NCBI GenBank assembly: GCA_963575745.1
Contig: CAUYUJ010015693.1
Coordinates: 677,932-741,931, forward strand
Length of the DNA: 64,000 nt
DNA from: Prorocentrum cordatum
Taxonomy: Eukaryota; Sar; Dinophyceae; Prorocentrales; Prorocentraceae
Reading direction: 5' to 3'
The notes beneath the pieces were generated by a model. It searched no databases. It saw only the letters and a program-made list of their open reading frames with translations, and was not told the DNA's origin. Every line of letters begins with the position of its first letter. The first letter of the stretch is position 1. Positions 54,741 to 63,764 of this stretch are shown here, piece by piece. The translations under genes were made by a program, and so were the position numbers.

Positions 54741-55671
54741 AGTTCAATTCGATTGAACTCCCGATGCCGTCCTCTTGCAGCGCGAATGTCAATGACGATG
54801 CCGTCGCAGGTGCCGAACTTGCCGTGCGCGCGGAGCGTGGCACCTGCGGGCTCAGCGGCAAGTCGTCGGAGGAAGCACCGTCGGCGCACGTCTCCTGCTG
54901 CTGCTTGCGCGGAGCGCGCGGTGCCGAACGGCTCCTGTCGCTGCTCCTCTCGTTGGCAGCGCTGCCACCGCCGCCATGGAGCTCGTCGCACCGCCACGTG
55001 GAGGCCCTGGCGGTCTTGCTGTACTCTGGCACTGCGCTCGGGTCCACGCCATCCTTCTCCGCCTGCGCGATCGACTCCAAGATCGCCTGGGACATGGGCG
55101 ACGCAGGTGCTGCAGGCGCGCCGCTCACGCTCAGGACCTGCACGTCGGAATCCCCACCAGGCGGCCCCTGCGCGTCCTCCAGGCGGGAATCGCCCGTCAA
55201 TGTGCAACGCTCCTGGATGATCGGCCCGACACGGTCGCTGTCCCCGAGTTGTTCTGGCTCCTCAGGAACAGTCGGTGGTGCTGAATCCGCTGGGGAAGAA
55301 GCGGGGGCGCTGTCCTCCACCGTGATGGACCCTGGCTGGACCTCAGGGAACCTCTCGACACGCGTGGGACTCGCCGGCTGCATCTCGCGCGGCGGGGCGG
55401 GCATGGGCGCCGTTGCCTCTGCAGGTGGCGGTGGATCGGCTGCCTCGCCGCTGGGCGAGGGCTCTGGCCGATCGACTGTAGCCTGGATCTGGCTGAGCAG
55501 CGCGCGCATGCGAGCCATCTCCTCGGCCTGCTGCTCTAGTTGGGCCCTCAAGTAAGCCTCCGTCTCAGCCGACATCACCGATCTGTTCTTGTGGAGAAGA
55601 ACGCCGAGAGGAGTCGACCAGAAGTCGGCAGGGCGGAGTGAAAACACCAGCTTTGGTGGCATCCGAGACGG
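54691..55671 (-). CDS. Gene D, large 5' exon: coiled-coil then Pro/Ala/Ser-rich
   Basis: Starts after a strong acceptor (TTCTTCCTTGTTCCTGCAG) at 55671 and is open to 54691. It reads MPPKLVFSLRPADFWSTPLG, then MSAETEAYLRAQLEQQAEEM with heptad-like spacing, a likely short coiled coil, and then a long Pro/Ala/Ser/Glu-rich, probably disordered region. Two candidate starts exist, 55662 and 55575. The true 3' end lies somewhere after about 54790, because another frame (GKFGTCDGIVIDIRAARG) becomes protein-like there. The function is unknown; a gag-like or scaffold role would be guesswork. Confidence 0.5.
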   Translation of the reverse strand, partial: PSRMPPKLVFSLRPADFWSTPLGVLLHKNRSVMSAETEAYLRAQLEQQAEEMARMRALLSQIQATVDRPEPSPSGEAADPPPPAEATAPMPAPPREMQPASPTRVERFPEVQPGSITVEDSAPASSPADSAPPTVPEEPEQLGDSDRVGPIIQERCTLTGDSRLEDAQGPPGGDSDVQVLSVSGAPAAPASPMSQAILESIAQAEKDGVDPSAVPEYSKTARASTWRCDELHGGGGSAANERSSDRSRSAPRAPRKQQQETCADGASSDDLPLSPQVPRSARTASSAPATASSLTFALQEDGIGSSIELNWMGLMMVMRRRRVRER

Positions 55672-55784
55672 CTGCAGGAACAAGGAAAGAAGATCGAACC
55701 GTATCCTGTTGACCTGGCGCCTATCTATTATCAAAAACCTGTCCCTCACTTCTCCTCGAGCGCCTCTCCTCTAATTTCCTCTCC

Positions 55785-55945
55785 TCTCGTGTCTTCTCCT
55801 CTTTCCTCCTCTCTCCTCTCCTCTCTTCTCCTCTCCTCTCCTCTTCTCTTCTTTCCTCCTCCTCCTCCTCCTATTCCACCTGCTCCTCCTCTTTCTCCTT
55901 CCTCCTCCTCGTCCTCCTCCTCCTTCGTTTCCTCCTCCTCTTATC
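55785..55945. repeat. CTCTC/CTC tract (intronic)
   Basis: TCTCCTCTCC pentamers, then CTC units. Confidence 0.9.
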
Positions 55946-55989
55946 CGACCCTCCTCTCCTCGAGCTCCCCCTCTTCTCCCCTCTCCGCT

Positions 55990-56138
55990 CGGCTCCCTCG
56001 CGCTAGTCTTCTCCCGACGCTCTGCAGCGACGCATCACCCAACTCGGAGCGTGGGCGGGAGATGAGGCGACGCGTGCTCAAATCAGTGGAGGATGTCTCA
56101 AGCGAGAGCCGCGCGTTTGACGATTTTAGTCGTAACAT
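55990..56138 (-). CDS. Gene D, possible first exon
   Basis: Minus frame from ATG 56138: MLRLKSSNARLSLETSSTDL then STRRLISRPRSELGDASLQS, followed by GTCGGG, a possible donor. It would join the 55671 exon in phase 0. A CTC tract (55790-55945) would lie in the intron. Confidence 0.35.
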
Positions 56139-56221
56139 GCAGGTTGCACATGTACTTGTGTCAGATGCACAATGATTTCGTGTTGACATTTGATATTTCA
56201 GATGTTCAATACACAACACAC

Positions 56222-56317
56222 AGTGTCCCTAGCAAAACGTTATCCGATAACCCCCCGCGTTATCCGATAACCCCCGTGTTGCCCCGGTAACAAAACGTTA
56301 TCCATAAGACCTCTGGG
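56222..56317 (-). repeat. GTTATC module, right (inverted)
   Basis: ACGTTATCCGATAACCCCC occurs twice, then CCCGGTAAC, ACGTTATCCAT and GACCTCTGGG. Its reverse complement starts CCCAGAGGTC, then GATAACG, GTTA, CCGG, matching the left module at 41111. Confidence 0.65.
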
Positions 56318-56608
56318 AACTCCATTCCCGGGCCAGATTTTGGATGCCCGGAGCCAATTGTAGGCCACTTCGTGGTCTTCGAGTTCCCAGAACTCCATTC
56401 CTGGGCATGAATTTGAATGCCCGGAGCCAACTGTAGGCCATTCCCGGGCCAGATTTTGGATGCCCGGAGCCAACTGTAGGCACTTCGTGGTCTTCGAGTT
56501 CCCAGAACTCCGTTCTTGGGCATGAATTTGAATGCCCGGAGCCAACTGTAGGCCACTTCGTGTTCTTCGAGTTCCCAGAACTACATTCCCGGGCCACATT
56601 TTGAATGC
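56318..56608 (+). repeat. 73-bp satellite, right array
   Basis: About four units of GCCACTTCGTGGTCTTCGAG, TTCCCAGAACTCCATTCC and TGCCCGGAGCCAACTGTAGG; one unit is shortened. Confidence 0.9.
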
Positions 56609-56815
56609 TGAGGCAGGCTGAGGCTGAGGCTGAGGCAGGCTGATGCTGAGGCAGGCTGAGGCTGAGGCTGAGGCTGATGCAGGCTGAGGCTGAGGCAGGC
56701 TGAGGCTGAGGCCGAGGCTGAAGGCAGACTGAGGCTGAGGCTGAAGCAGGCTGAGGCTGAGGCTGAGGCAGGCTGAGGCTGAGGCTGAGGCAGGCTGAGG
56801 CTGAGGCTGTGTCTG
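56605..56815. repeat. GGCTGA hexamer minisatellite
   Basis: GAGGCTGAGGCAGGCTGAGG units of 6 with A/C variants, directly after the satellite. Ser/Ala/Gln-Pro frames are repeat translations. Confidence 0.95.
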
Positions 56816-57129
56816 TGACTGCCGTTGCCACTGCGACTGTCATCGCGAATGCGACTACGACTGCGAGAACAGCACAATTCTACAACTGGATTCTCATCTG
56901 AATCTTAAGGGGAATGCTTCCAGATATGCTCCTACACATCGCTGTTAGGTTGCTTTGCCGGGATAATTTTATTGTAGTGGCCTTCGGCCAGTGCCGCCGA
57001 TCCAGGTCGCTCGGATACACGACCAAATGCACATACGGCAGACACACATACAGAGACACACTAGGCGCACGCCAGACACTAGCACGCACAGACATTCGCA
57101 GACACGCACCACGCACAGACACTCGCACA

Positions 57130-57625
57130 GGAGCCTGTCAGGGCGTCGTGGGGGCTTCTTGGGGGCTTTGGGGGGCCCTCTTGGGGGCTCTTGGGGCCTC
57201 CTGGGGGCCTCGTGGGCTGGAAGGCTAGATTTTTTCCGCTTTTCGTACCTCTTTTGGGTCCTCTTGGGGCCGTCTTGGGGGGTTCTTGGGCCGTCTTGGG
57301 CGGCTCTTGGGCCGCCTTGGGGCCCTCTTGGGCCGTCTTGGGACTGTCTGGGGGCCTCCTGAGCCGTCTTCGAGCGGTCTTGGGGGCCTCTTGGGCCGTC
57401 TTGGAGCGTCGGAAAGCCGAAAAAAGCGACAACCCCAAAAACAAGATAAAAAACAATGGAAATCAACGATTTTTGCCTCTGGGGGCCCTGTGGGAGGCCT
57501 CTTGGAGGCCTCTTCAGACGTCTTGGAAGGTTCTTGGGCCTTCTTGGGGCCATCTTGGGCGTGTTCGGGCGATCTTTCGGGGTCTCGGGACTTTCTTAGA
57601 CCGTCCTCAGAGACTTTTGCGGCCG
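57130..57625. repeat. GGGGCCTCTTG-type minisatellite, copy 13
   Basis: Degenerate units with the core GAGCGTCGGAAAGCCGAAAA, AAGCGACAACCCCAAAAAC and ATGGAAATCAACGATTTTTG (57404-57475). The core's end is very like copy 1 (ACAATGAATTTTGCCTCCGG). Confidence 0.85.
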
Positions 57626-58355
57626 CGGCCACCCTTTTAGCGCATCCTCGAGATTAGAGCCTTCTGTAAAAGCAGCCCCCCGCATCCGCCGGAAACTCGC
57701 ACCCCCCCCCCCCATCCCCCCTTGAGCACGACGAGGATGCCTCAGGAGAAGCTTCGATCTTCACGGCAGGAGGTGCCGTTCGACATTGTGAGGCCCGGGC
57801 CCATGCGATGGCACAGGGTCAGTTGAGGACCTGACGCGCGTGGAACAGGGTGCAAAGGGGCGTGAACGGAACATGTGCGTGAAATGTTCCGTTTGCGAAG
57901 ATCTCAAGCATTAAGCAACATTCAGTTTTGATGTTGTTGCGGCCCCGTTGCGTTGACATCGGATCATCGAAATACCTTCAGGATGGTTCAACCGAGTTCT
58001 CCCGAACAGTTGGGACCGTCTGGGAAGCAGCGCTAGTATGTTGCAGCGGTGGCGGGGCTCGCATGCGTTGCATCGAGGGAGGAGGTCGGACGAGAATAGG
58101 GATGGCAAGACTGCGGCGGGGACTGAAGAGGACCAGCGTTGCACAGGGAGGGCGAGCAGTCGATGAAGGTGCGGTCGCCTCCCACCCGTGATTTGGACAG
58201 GCCAGTGCGTGCGCGCGGCAAGCGCTCGGAAATAAGGAAGACTCAACGGGATGGCGCGCACAATGCCCGCGGGCATGTAACAACGCATCGCTGGCGCGTT
58301 TGGCTCCCCCACCCCACCACCCACCCCCTGGGTCTGGGCGGGCTCATGTTTGGAC
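57626..58355. other. Unique sequence; no supported gene
   Basis: Frames of 60-137 codons on both strands around 57911-58324 compete. Nothing is recognised. Confidence 0.35.
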
Positions 58356-58359
58356 TCGG

Positions 58360-58657
58360 AAACTCATCATCATCCTCTTCATCATTAGCATCGAGACCTA
58401 ATAGCCCCCATACCCCCCAACGCGAAACTCGTCATCGTCATCATCGTCATCACTGTCGTCGTCGTCGTCATAATCGTCAACATCATCATCGCCAGCAGCA
58501 CCATCACCATCATCATCACCACCATAATCAGCAACAAGAACAGCAGCATCAGCATCAGCATTATCACATTCATGATCAGCATTAGCAGCCTCATCACCAT
58601 CATCATCAGCATCATCATCCTCAGCAGCATCGTTGTCGTCGGTGTCGTCGTCGTCGC

Positions 58658-58697
<40 letters not shown>

Positions 58698-58985
58698 GTC
58701 ATCATCATCATCAGCATCATCATCAACAAAAGCAACATCAACATCAGCATCAGCATCATCACATTCCTTAACAGCATCAGCAGCATCACCATCATCAGCA
58801 TCAGCATCATAATCATCCGCATCAACATCATCGTCGTCGGTGTCGTCGTCGTCGCCATCATCATCATCAGCATCATCAGCATCAGCATGAGCATCATCAT
58901 CATCATCAGCATCATCATCATCATGAGCATCATCGACAGCAGCATCATCATCTTCAGCGTCGTCATCATCATCGCCACCGATCTG
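58360..58985. repeat. ATC trinucleotide tract
   Basis: ATC/CATCAGCATC repeats with GTCGTCGTC islands. Poly-Asp, Met and Ile frames come from it. One internal unit (CATCATCG, GTCGTCGGTGTCGTCG, TCGTCGCCATC) occurs twice, at 58630 and 58830. Confidence 0.95.
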
Positions 58986-59074
58986 CATCTTCGGCATCAA
59001 AAACCCGCTCATAGGCATCTACATTAATCTGCACATCGGAAGAACAAACGCCCCAATCGTTTTGCGCAATAGGC

Positions 59075-59330
59075 GGCTTATGCACACATGCAGCGCGTAG
59101 CTGAATTCGTTTTAGCATGCACGTAGGTGAAAGCGTGCAGCGTGTACCTGCTCGTTCCAGCATGTAGTTGGCTGTTGGGCGCGCACAGGGGGGGACTGCA
59201 TCCACTTCAACGCGTAGCTGAAATTATGCAGCGAATAGCTGCAATCCCCAGCATGTATCTGATTGCTGAGAATATGCAGCGCGCAGCTGCACTTGCTTCA
59301 GCATATATCTGACAACATGCAGCGTTGAAT
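59075..59330. repeat. Degenerate ATGCAGCGYRTAGCTG repeats
   Basis: GCAGCGCGTAGCTGAA-like boxes (59090, 59210, 59238, 59278) alternate with AGCATGTATCTGAT-like boxes (59120, 59160, 59252, 59302), spaced 30-60. Confidence 0.65.
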
Positions 59331-59389
59331 CGAAGACCGCCTGCAGGAAGGGGAGGAGGAGGAGGAATGGGAAGGATGTATATAGAGAG

Positions 59390-60585
59390 AGATATCAAGC
59401 GAGAGAGAGAGAGGCAGAGAGAGAGGGATCACGAGAGAGAGAGAGAGAGGAAGAGACAAACAAAAAGGCAGAGAGAGGCAGAGATATGTGTATATATGTA
59501 GACCTAAAGACAGGAGAAGAAGGAGGAGGAGGGGGAGGGGGAGAAGCAGGATGTTAGCACAATGCCAGGATCAACTTGTTTCCGGTTCTTCTGGCATGGG
59601 GGCTCACGAAACGTTGTTTGTCGTCCTGGAGCCGTCATCCCTTCTCGCCCCATCCTCCACCTCGGTCTCGGCCGACCTATCCGGTTGTCCAGAAACCAAT
59701 CTTTAATCTCACGTGTGCAGTTGCGATCTTGGCCACCACTTGGCTTCTACATGGATCACATCGCTAAGGATCTGGCCGCGGAATAAGATGGATTGGATCG
59801 CCCCTCGCGCTCCCGCAAGCAACGAATATTCTGAACGCTTCGCGTATCCCCACCACCCCTGGGCCGCACTGTCGCTGCCTTCCCCCTGTCCCCCCGCCCG
59901 TGGTGGCGCTGCCGTCGCTTCCACGCCCCTCGCTCCGACACCTGTCGGCGGTTGGCGATCCGGGCCCTTCTGCGTTGAGCGCCTGCATGTCGCTGTTCGA
60001 CGTCCCCATCGGTTCCGTCACGGCCGTCATCTGCATCGGTGCCTTCTCTCGGCACTGGCGCTGCAGTGGGCCATGTCCGTGGTCGCCTTCCTCGAGCTCG
60101 TGGGCAACATGAATTTCGCCATTTTGGTGCTGCACCTGGACTGGTGGTTTTTCCTGGTTCGCGTATCCTGAGCCGCAGCGTAGCTCGCTTCCTGTGTGCT
60201 CTTTCTTTTTTTTCCTCCGCGTTGTTGTTTCCCTCCCGCCCCCCCTCCTGCCGCGGAATTTAGGCCGTTGCTAGCCAGCCGCGTTTCTCGACGGCGCCAT
60301 GCATCCCGGCGCGCTTGCGAACAAATTACGCTACCGAGGAACCCCACACACCTAGCTTAAATCGCGCGCGTTCGCAGACCGCCGTCGCTCATCTGAACCA
60401 TTGCAGTCTTCATCGCCAAACATGGAGGTGGCAGCCCGTCCACGGCGATTTTGGGGGGTGCGGCCGCCGCGCGAGGGCAAGGCGGCGCTTTGAATTAGGA
60501 CCACAGGAGCGCGCTTGCGTGAGAGCGCAGGCGCGCCGAGCCGGCTTGAGCCAACGTGTTTACAGTTCTGGACAAGACACAAGTC
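59390..60585. other. Mostly unique sequence; weak coding signal
   Basis: GAGA runs at 59400-59455. A plus frame ending at 60171 has a hydrophobic stretch (SVVAFLELVGNMNFAILVLH), and another register just upstream reads SACMSLFDVPIGSVTAVICI. They might be two membrane segments of a frameshifted gene, but the evidence is thin. Confidence 0.25.
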
Positions 60586-60589
60586 CCCA

Positions 60590-61800
60590 CCCCGAGCGCA
60601 CCCCCCGCGGCGTCGAGGAAATACCACGCCTGCCACGCCCTGCGAGCCTGCAGCGCACAGGGCCCCCACCCCCAGCGCACCCCCTGTGGCGTCGAAGAAA
60701 TGCCTCGCCTGCCACGCCGTGCGAGCCTGCAACGCATAGGGCCCCCACACCCAGCGCATCTTCCACGGCGTCGAGGGAATGCCGCGCCTGCCACGCCTTG
60801 CGAGCCTGCAGCGCATAGGGCCCCCACCCCGAGCGCACCCCCTGTGGCGTCGAGGAAACGCCACGCCTGCCACGTCCTGCGAGCCTGCAAAGCATAGGGC
60901 CCCCACACCCAGCGCACCTTCCACGGCGTCGAGGGAATGCCGCGCCTGCCACGCCTTGCGAGCCTGCAGCGCATAGGGCCCCCACCCCGAGCGCACCCCC
61001 TGTGGCGTCGAGGAAACGCCACGCCTGCCACGTCCTGCGAGCCTGCAAAGCATAGGGCCCCCACCCCCAGCGCACCCCCTGAGGCGTCGAGGAAATACCA
61101 CGCTTGGCCACGCCCTGCGAGCCTGCAACACGTAGGGCCCACCCAGCGCACCCTCTGTGGCGCCGAGGAAATGCAACGCCCGGCGAGCCTGCAACGCACA
61201 GGGCCCCCACTCCCAGCGCACCCTTTGTGGCGTCGACGGAATGCCGCGCCGGCCACGCCCTGCGAGCCTGCAACGCGTAGGACCCCCACCCCGAGGGCGC
61301 CCCCCGTGGCGTCGAGGAATTGCCACGCCTGCCACGCCCTGCGAGCCTGCAGCGCATAGGGCCCCCACCCCCAGCGCACCCCCAGTGGCGTCGAGGACAT
61401 GCCACGCCTGCCACGCCCTGCGAGCCTGCAACGCATAGGGCCCCCAACCCCAGCGCGCCCCCTGTGGCGTCGAAGAAATGCCACGATTGCCACGCCTTGC
61501 GAGCCTGCAGCGCATAGGGTCCCCATCCCCAGCGCACCCCCAGTGGCGTCGAGGACATGCCACGCCTGCCACGCCCTGCGAGCCTGCAACGCATAGGGCC
61601 CCCACCCCGAACGTACCCCCTGTGGCGTCGAGGACATGTCACGCCTGCCACGCTCTGCGAGCATGCGACGCATAGGGCCCCCAACCCCAGCGCACCCCCT
61701 GTGGCGTCGAGGAAACGCCACGCCTGCCACGCCCTGCGAGCCTGCAACGCATAATAAGGGCCCCCCCGAGTGCACCCCCCGTGGCGTAGAGGAAACGTCA
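60590..61800. repeat. 79-bp satellite, about 15 copies
   Basis: GCGCACCCCCTGTGGCGTCG, AGGAAATGCCACGCCTGCCA, CGCCCTGCGAGCCTGCAACG and CATAGGGCCCCCACCC form the unit. Identical 158-base stretches at 60740-60897 and 60898-61055 show recent duplication of a two-unit block. Since 79 is not a multiple of 3 and the unit lacks stops, all three minus frames stay open for 417-573 codons without coding. Confidence 0.95.
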
Positions 61801-61854
61801 CGCCTGCCATGCATTGCGGGAAAGTGCACGACGAGGGCGTGCTGCGCATGTGTT

Positions 61855-61990
61855 GTATTGTGTTGTGATGTGCTGTGCCGTGCTCTGCTGAAATGTGCTG
61901 TGGTGTGCTGTCTTGTGCTGTGTTGCGGTCTGCTGTGCTGTGCTGTGCTGTGCTGTGCTGTGCTGTGCTGTGTTGTGCTGTGTGAGAAGG
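61855..61990. repeat. GTGCT pentamer tract
   Basis: GTGCTGTGCTGTGCTGTGCT with TT variants, purest at 61925-61980. Confidence 0.95.
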
Positions 61991-62164
61991 AGAAGGGGAA
62001 GGGGTGAGGTGAGCTTCGCGGGTACGACGCGGGAAGGAAGAAAACCAGAACCCCACGAAACGTGTGGGGAAACATCCCCACCAGCCCATCCACGAACGAA
62101 GCCGAGGGGAGCTGGTCCTTATCGGGGGAGCGTGGCACGATTTGACTACCCTGGGAAGCCTTGG

Positions 62165-62310
62165 TGAAATAGACGAGCCCTCTTGGATGCCTCCCCGGGG
62201 TCGCTTGGGATGTCACCTGGGGAGGGGGGGGGGCGACTGGCGGCCTCCAGGGGCACTTGGGGGCCTATTGAGGGGGGCTTTGGGGGAGCTCTCGGGGGTC
62301 GCGCCGTCTC
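62165..62310. repeat. GGGGCCTCTTG-type minisatellite, copy 14 (short)
   Basis: A small block of G-rich degenerate units. Confidence 0.6.
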
Positions 62311-62405
62311 GCTCACATCCCGCCCGCGCTCCCAGCACACGGGCGGCACCCGAGCCTCAGCGTGGTTCGGAGGCCGCCGTCGACAGCCATTGGGAACCTG
62401 CGCAG

Positions 62406-62539
62406 CATGCGAACCCTACCCCTACCCCCCACGATTTCTGAGGGGGAGGGGGAGGTTCACTTCGCTCGGGAGCCCCGAACGAAGTGAACCCCACCCTGCC
62501 CATCAGAAATCGTGGGGGGTATGGGGTAGGGTTCGCATG
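62406..62539. mobile_element. 134-bp foldback element
   Basis: CATGCGAACCCTACCCCTAC ... CACGATTTCTGA is mirrored by TCAGAAATCGTG ... GGGGTAGGGTTCGCATG. Inner GGTTCACTTCG and CGAAGTGAACC extend the stem almost to the middle, leaving a small CTCGGGAGCCCCGAA loop. It has no coding capacity. No clear target duplication was seen. Confidence 0.75.
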
Positions 62540-62879
62540 TGGCCCCCTATTCGCCACGCGTGCCTGGGCACCCCCCACGACCCTCCTGAAGCTGCCAGGT
62601 AGCCGTGTGCAATGATCGCAGGGCGCCTGCGCGTGGTCCAAGGCTTTGCCGCAGCGTGCGGTTTGCACTGGTCTTCGGCCAGCACGGTGGGCCTGCGCAC
62701 CTGGGGGCAAGATCCTAGCAGCCCCTGCGTCCCCGTCAAGAAACAGTGTAGAGTGATCGTGGGGCGTCCGAGCATGACCCAGATGCTGTCACAAAGTGTA
62801 TGCTGCACAAGGTTTCGAAAGGGATGGCGGGGTTGTGGTGGAGGTGTTCCTGATGTGTTGCCGATCGTTTGGGGGAGGG

Positions 62880-62985
62880 AGCGTTTATGGATAAGGAGCA
62901 GAGGTAACCCCTCCCTGAAGGGCAAGAAGGGGGTTAGAAGAGGAAGCGCGACCACCTACGCCTTGAAGGACTGGTGGGACTCTCT
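62880..62985 (+). repeat. Dispersed CTGGTGG box element, copy 3
   Basis: GAGGTAACCCCTCCCTGAAG, GGGGGTTAGAAGAGGAAGC, then CCACCTACGCCTTGAAGGAC and TGGTGGGAC parallel copies 1 and 2. Confidence 0.55.
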
Positions 62986-63084
62986 GCTTCCTCCTCGGCC
63001 TACCGCTGGTCGGCCCTACGGGTGACTGAAACCAGCAGCTCGGCGTTGAGCATCGTGAGACGTCGAACCCCCCATGGTACTGGC

Positions 63085-63160
63085 GCTCCTCCTCCTCCTC
63101 CTCCTCCTCCTCCTCCTCCTCCTCCTCCTCCTCCTCCTCCTCCTCCTCCTCCTCCTCCCT
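63085..63160. repeat. CTC trinucleotide tract
   Basis: About 24 CTC units. Confidence 0.97.
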
Positions 63161-63376
63161 CGCCCTCCTGGCGTGCTCCAGGCCGCCGCCCCGAAGCACC
63201 CCGCCCTCCCCCCGCACGCCTGCCAGGATCGGGCCCGAGAAGCAGCGGTCGACGCTGGCCGAGGACGCGGCGGACCCGCCGCCCTGCCCCCGCGGGGCTC
63301 CGCCGCCCGCGGGCCTGGCGAGGCCGGCCGATCGCTGCTGCTGCTCCCCGTCCTCTTGCCCCTCCTCCCCCCCCCA

Positions 63377-63590
63377 TTTCGGAAACTGGAACATACTAAA
63401 ACGACGCGAGGATCGGGACAAAATCGGATCGGGATAACTCGAAATCTCTGAGAATCGGCGGGTTTGGAGGATGTATTGGGCGCCGCGGCCGCTCCAGAGC
63501 GTTCCGGAACGCTCTGAGAGCGCTCCGGAACGCTCTGGAGCGATTTATCCCGATCCTAGCCCTGTTTTAGTTTCGGAAGCTGGAACATAC
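63377..63590. mobile_element. 174-bp inverted-repeat element with 20-bp flanking repeats
   Basis: Direct repeats TTTCGGAAACTGGAACATAC (63377) and TTTCGGAAGCTGGAACATAC (63571) flank an element with ends CTAAAACGACGCGAGGATCG and CGATCCTAGCCCTGTTTTAG (19 of 23 inverted matches). Its middle holds a perfect-looking hairpin (63491-63541) made of CCAGAGCGTTCCGGAACGC repeats. A MITE is inserted in the right flanking repeat. Confidence 0.6.
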
Positions 63591-63756
63591 AGTCAAGACG
63601 CTGAAACAAGGAACGGTTTGGGCTCGGAAGGGGCCCGGTGTTCCTTGGGTTCCTCCGGTGCTGTTCCTCTTGCCCTCCTGGGGCACGGAGGCGCTTGCAG
63701 GGCCAAGAAGGGGCTTCGTTCCTTATTTAGCATTCCTTCTTTCAGCGGCCCGACTG
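63590..63756. mobile_element. Tc1/mariner-like MITE, copy 2
   Basis: 167 bp, from CAGTCAAGACGCTGAAACAA to TTTCAGCGGCCCGACTG, preceded by TA. Very similar to copy 1, with a 14-base internal difference (TTATTTAGCATTCC present here). The right TA is altered to AA. Confidence 0.8.
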
Positions 63757-63764
63757 AAAAAAAT

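Noticed and set aside
59713-60171. Membrane protein gene
   Set aside because: Hydrophobic stretches are in two different registers and overlap equally long competing frames; left as a weak note only.
60352-62216. Minus-strand frames of 417, 573 and 509 codons
   Set aside because: They translate the 79-bp satellite in three registers at once; no other coding sign.
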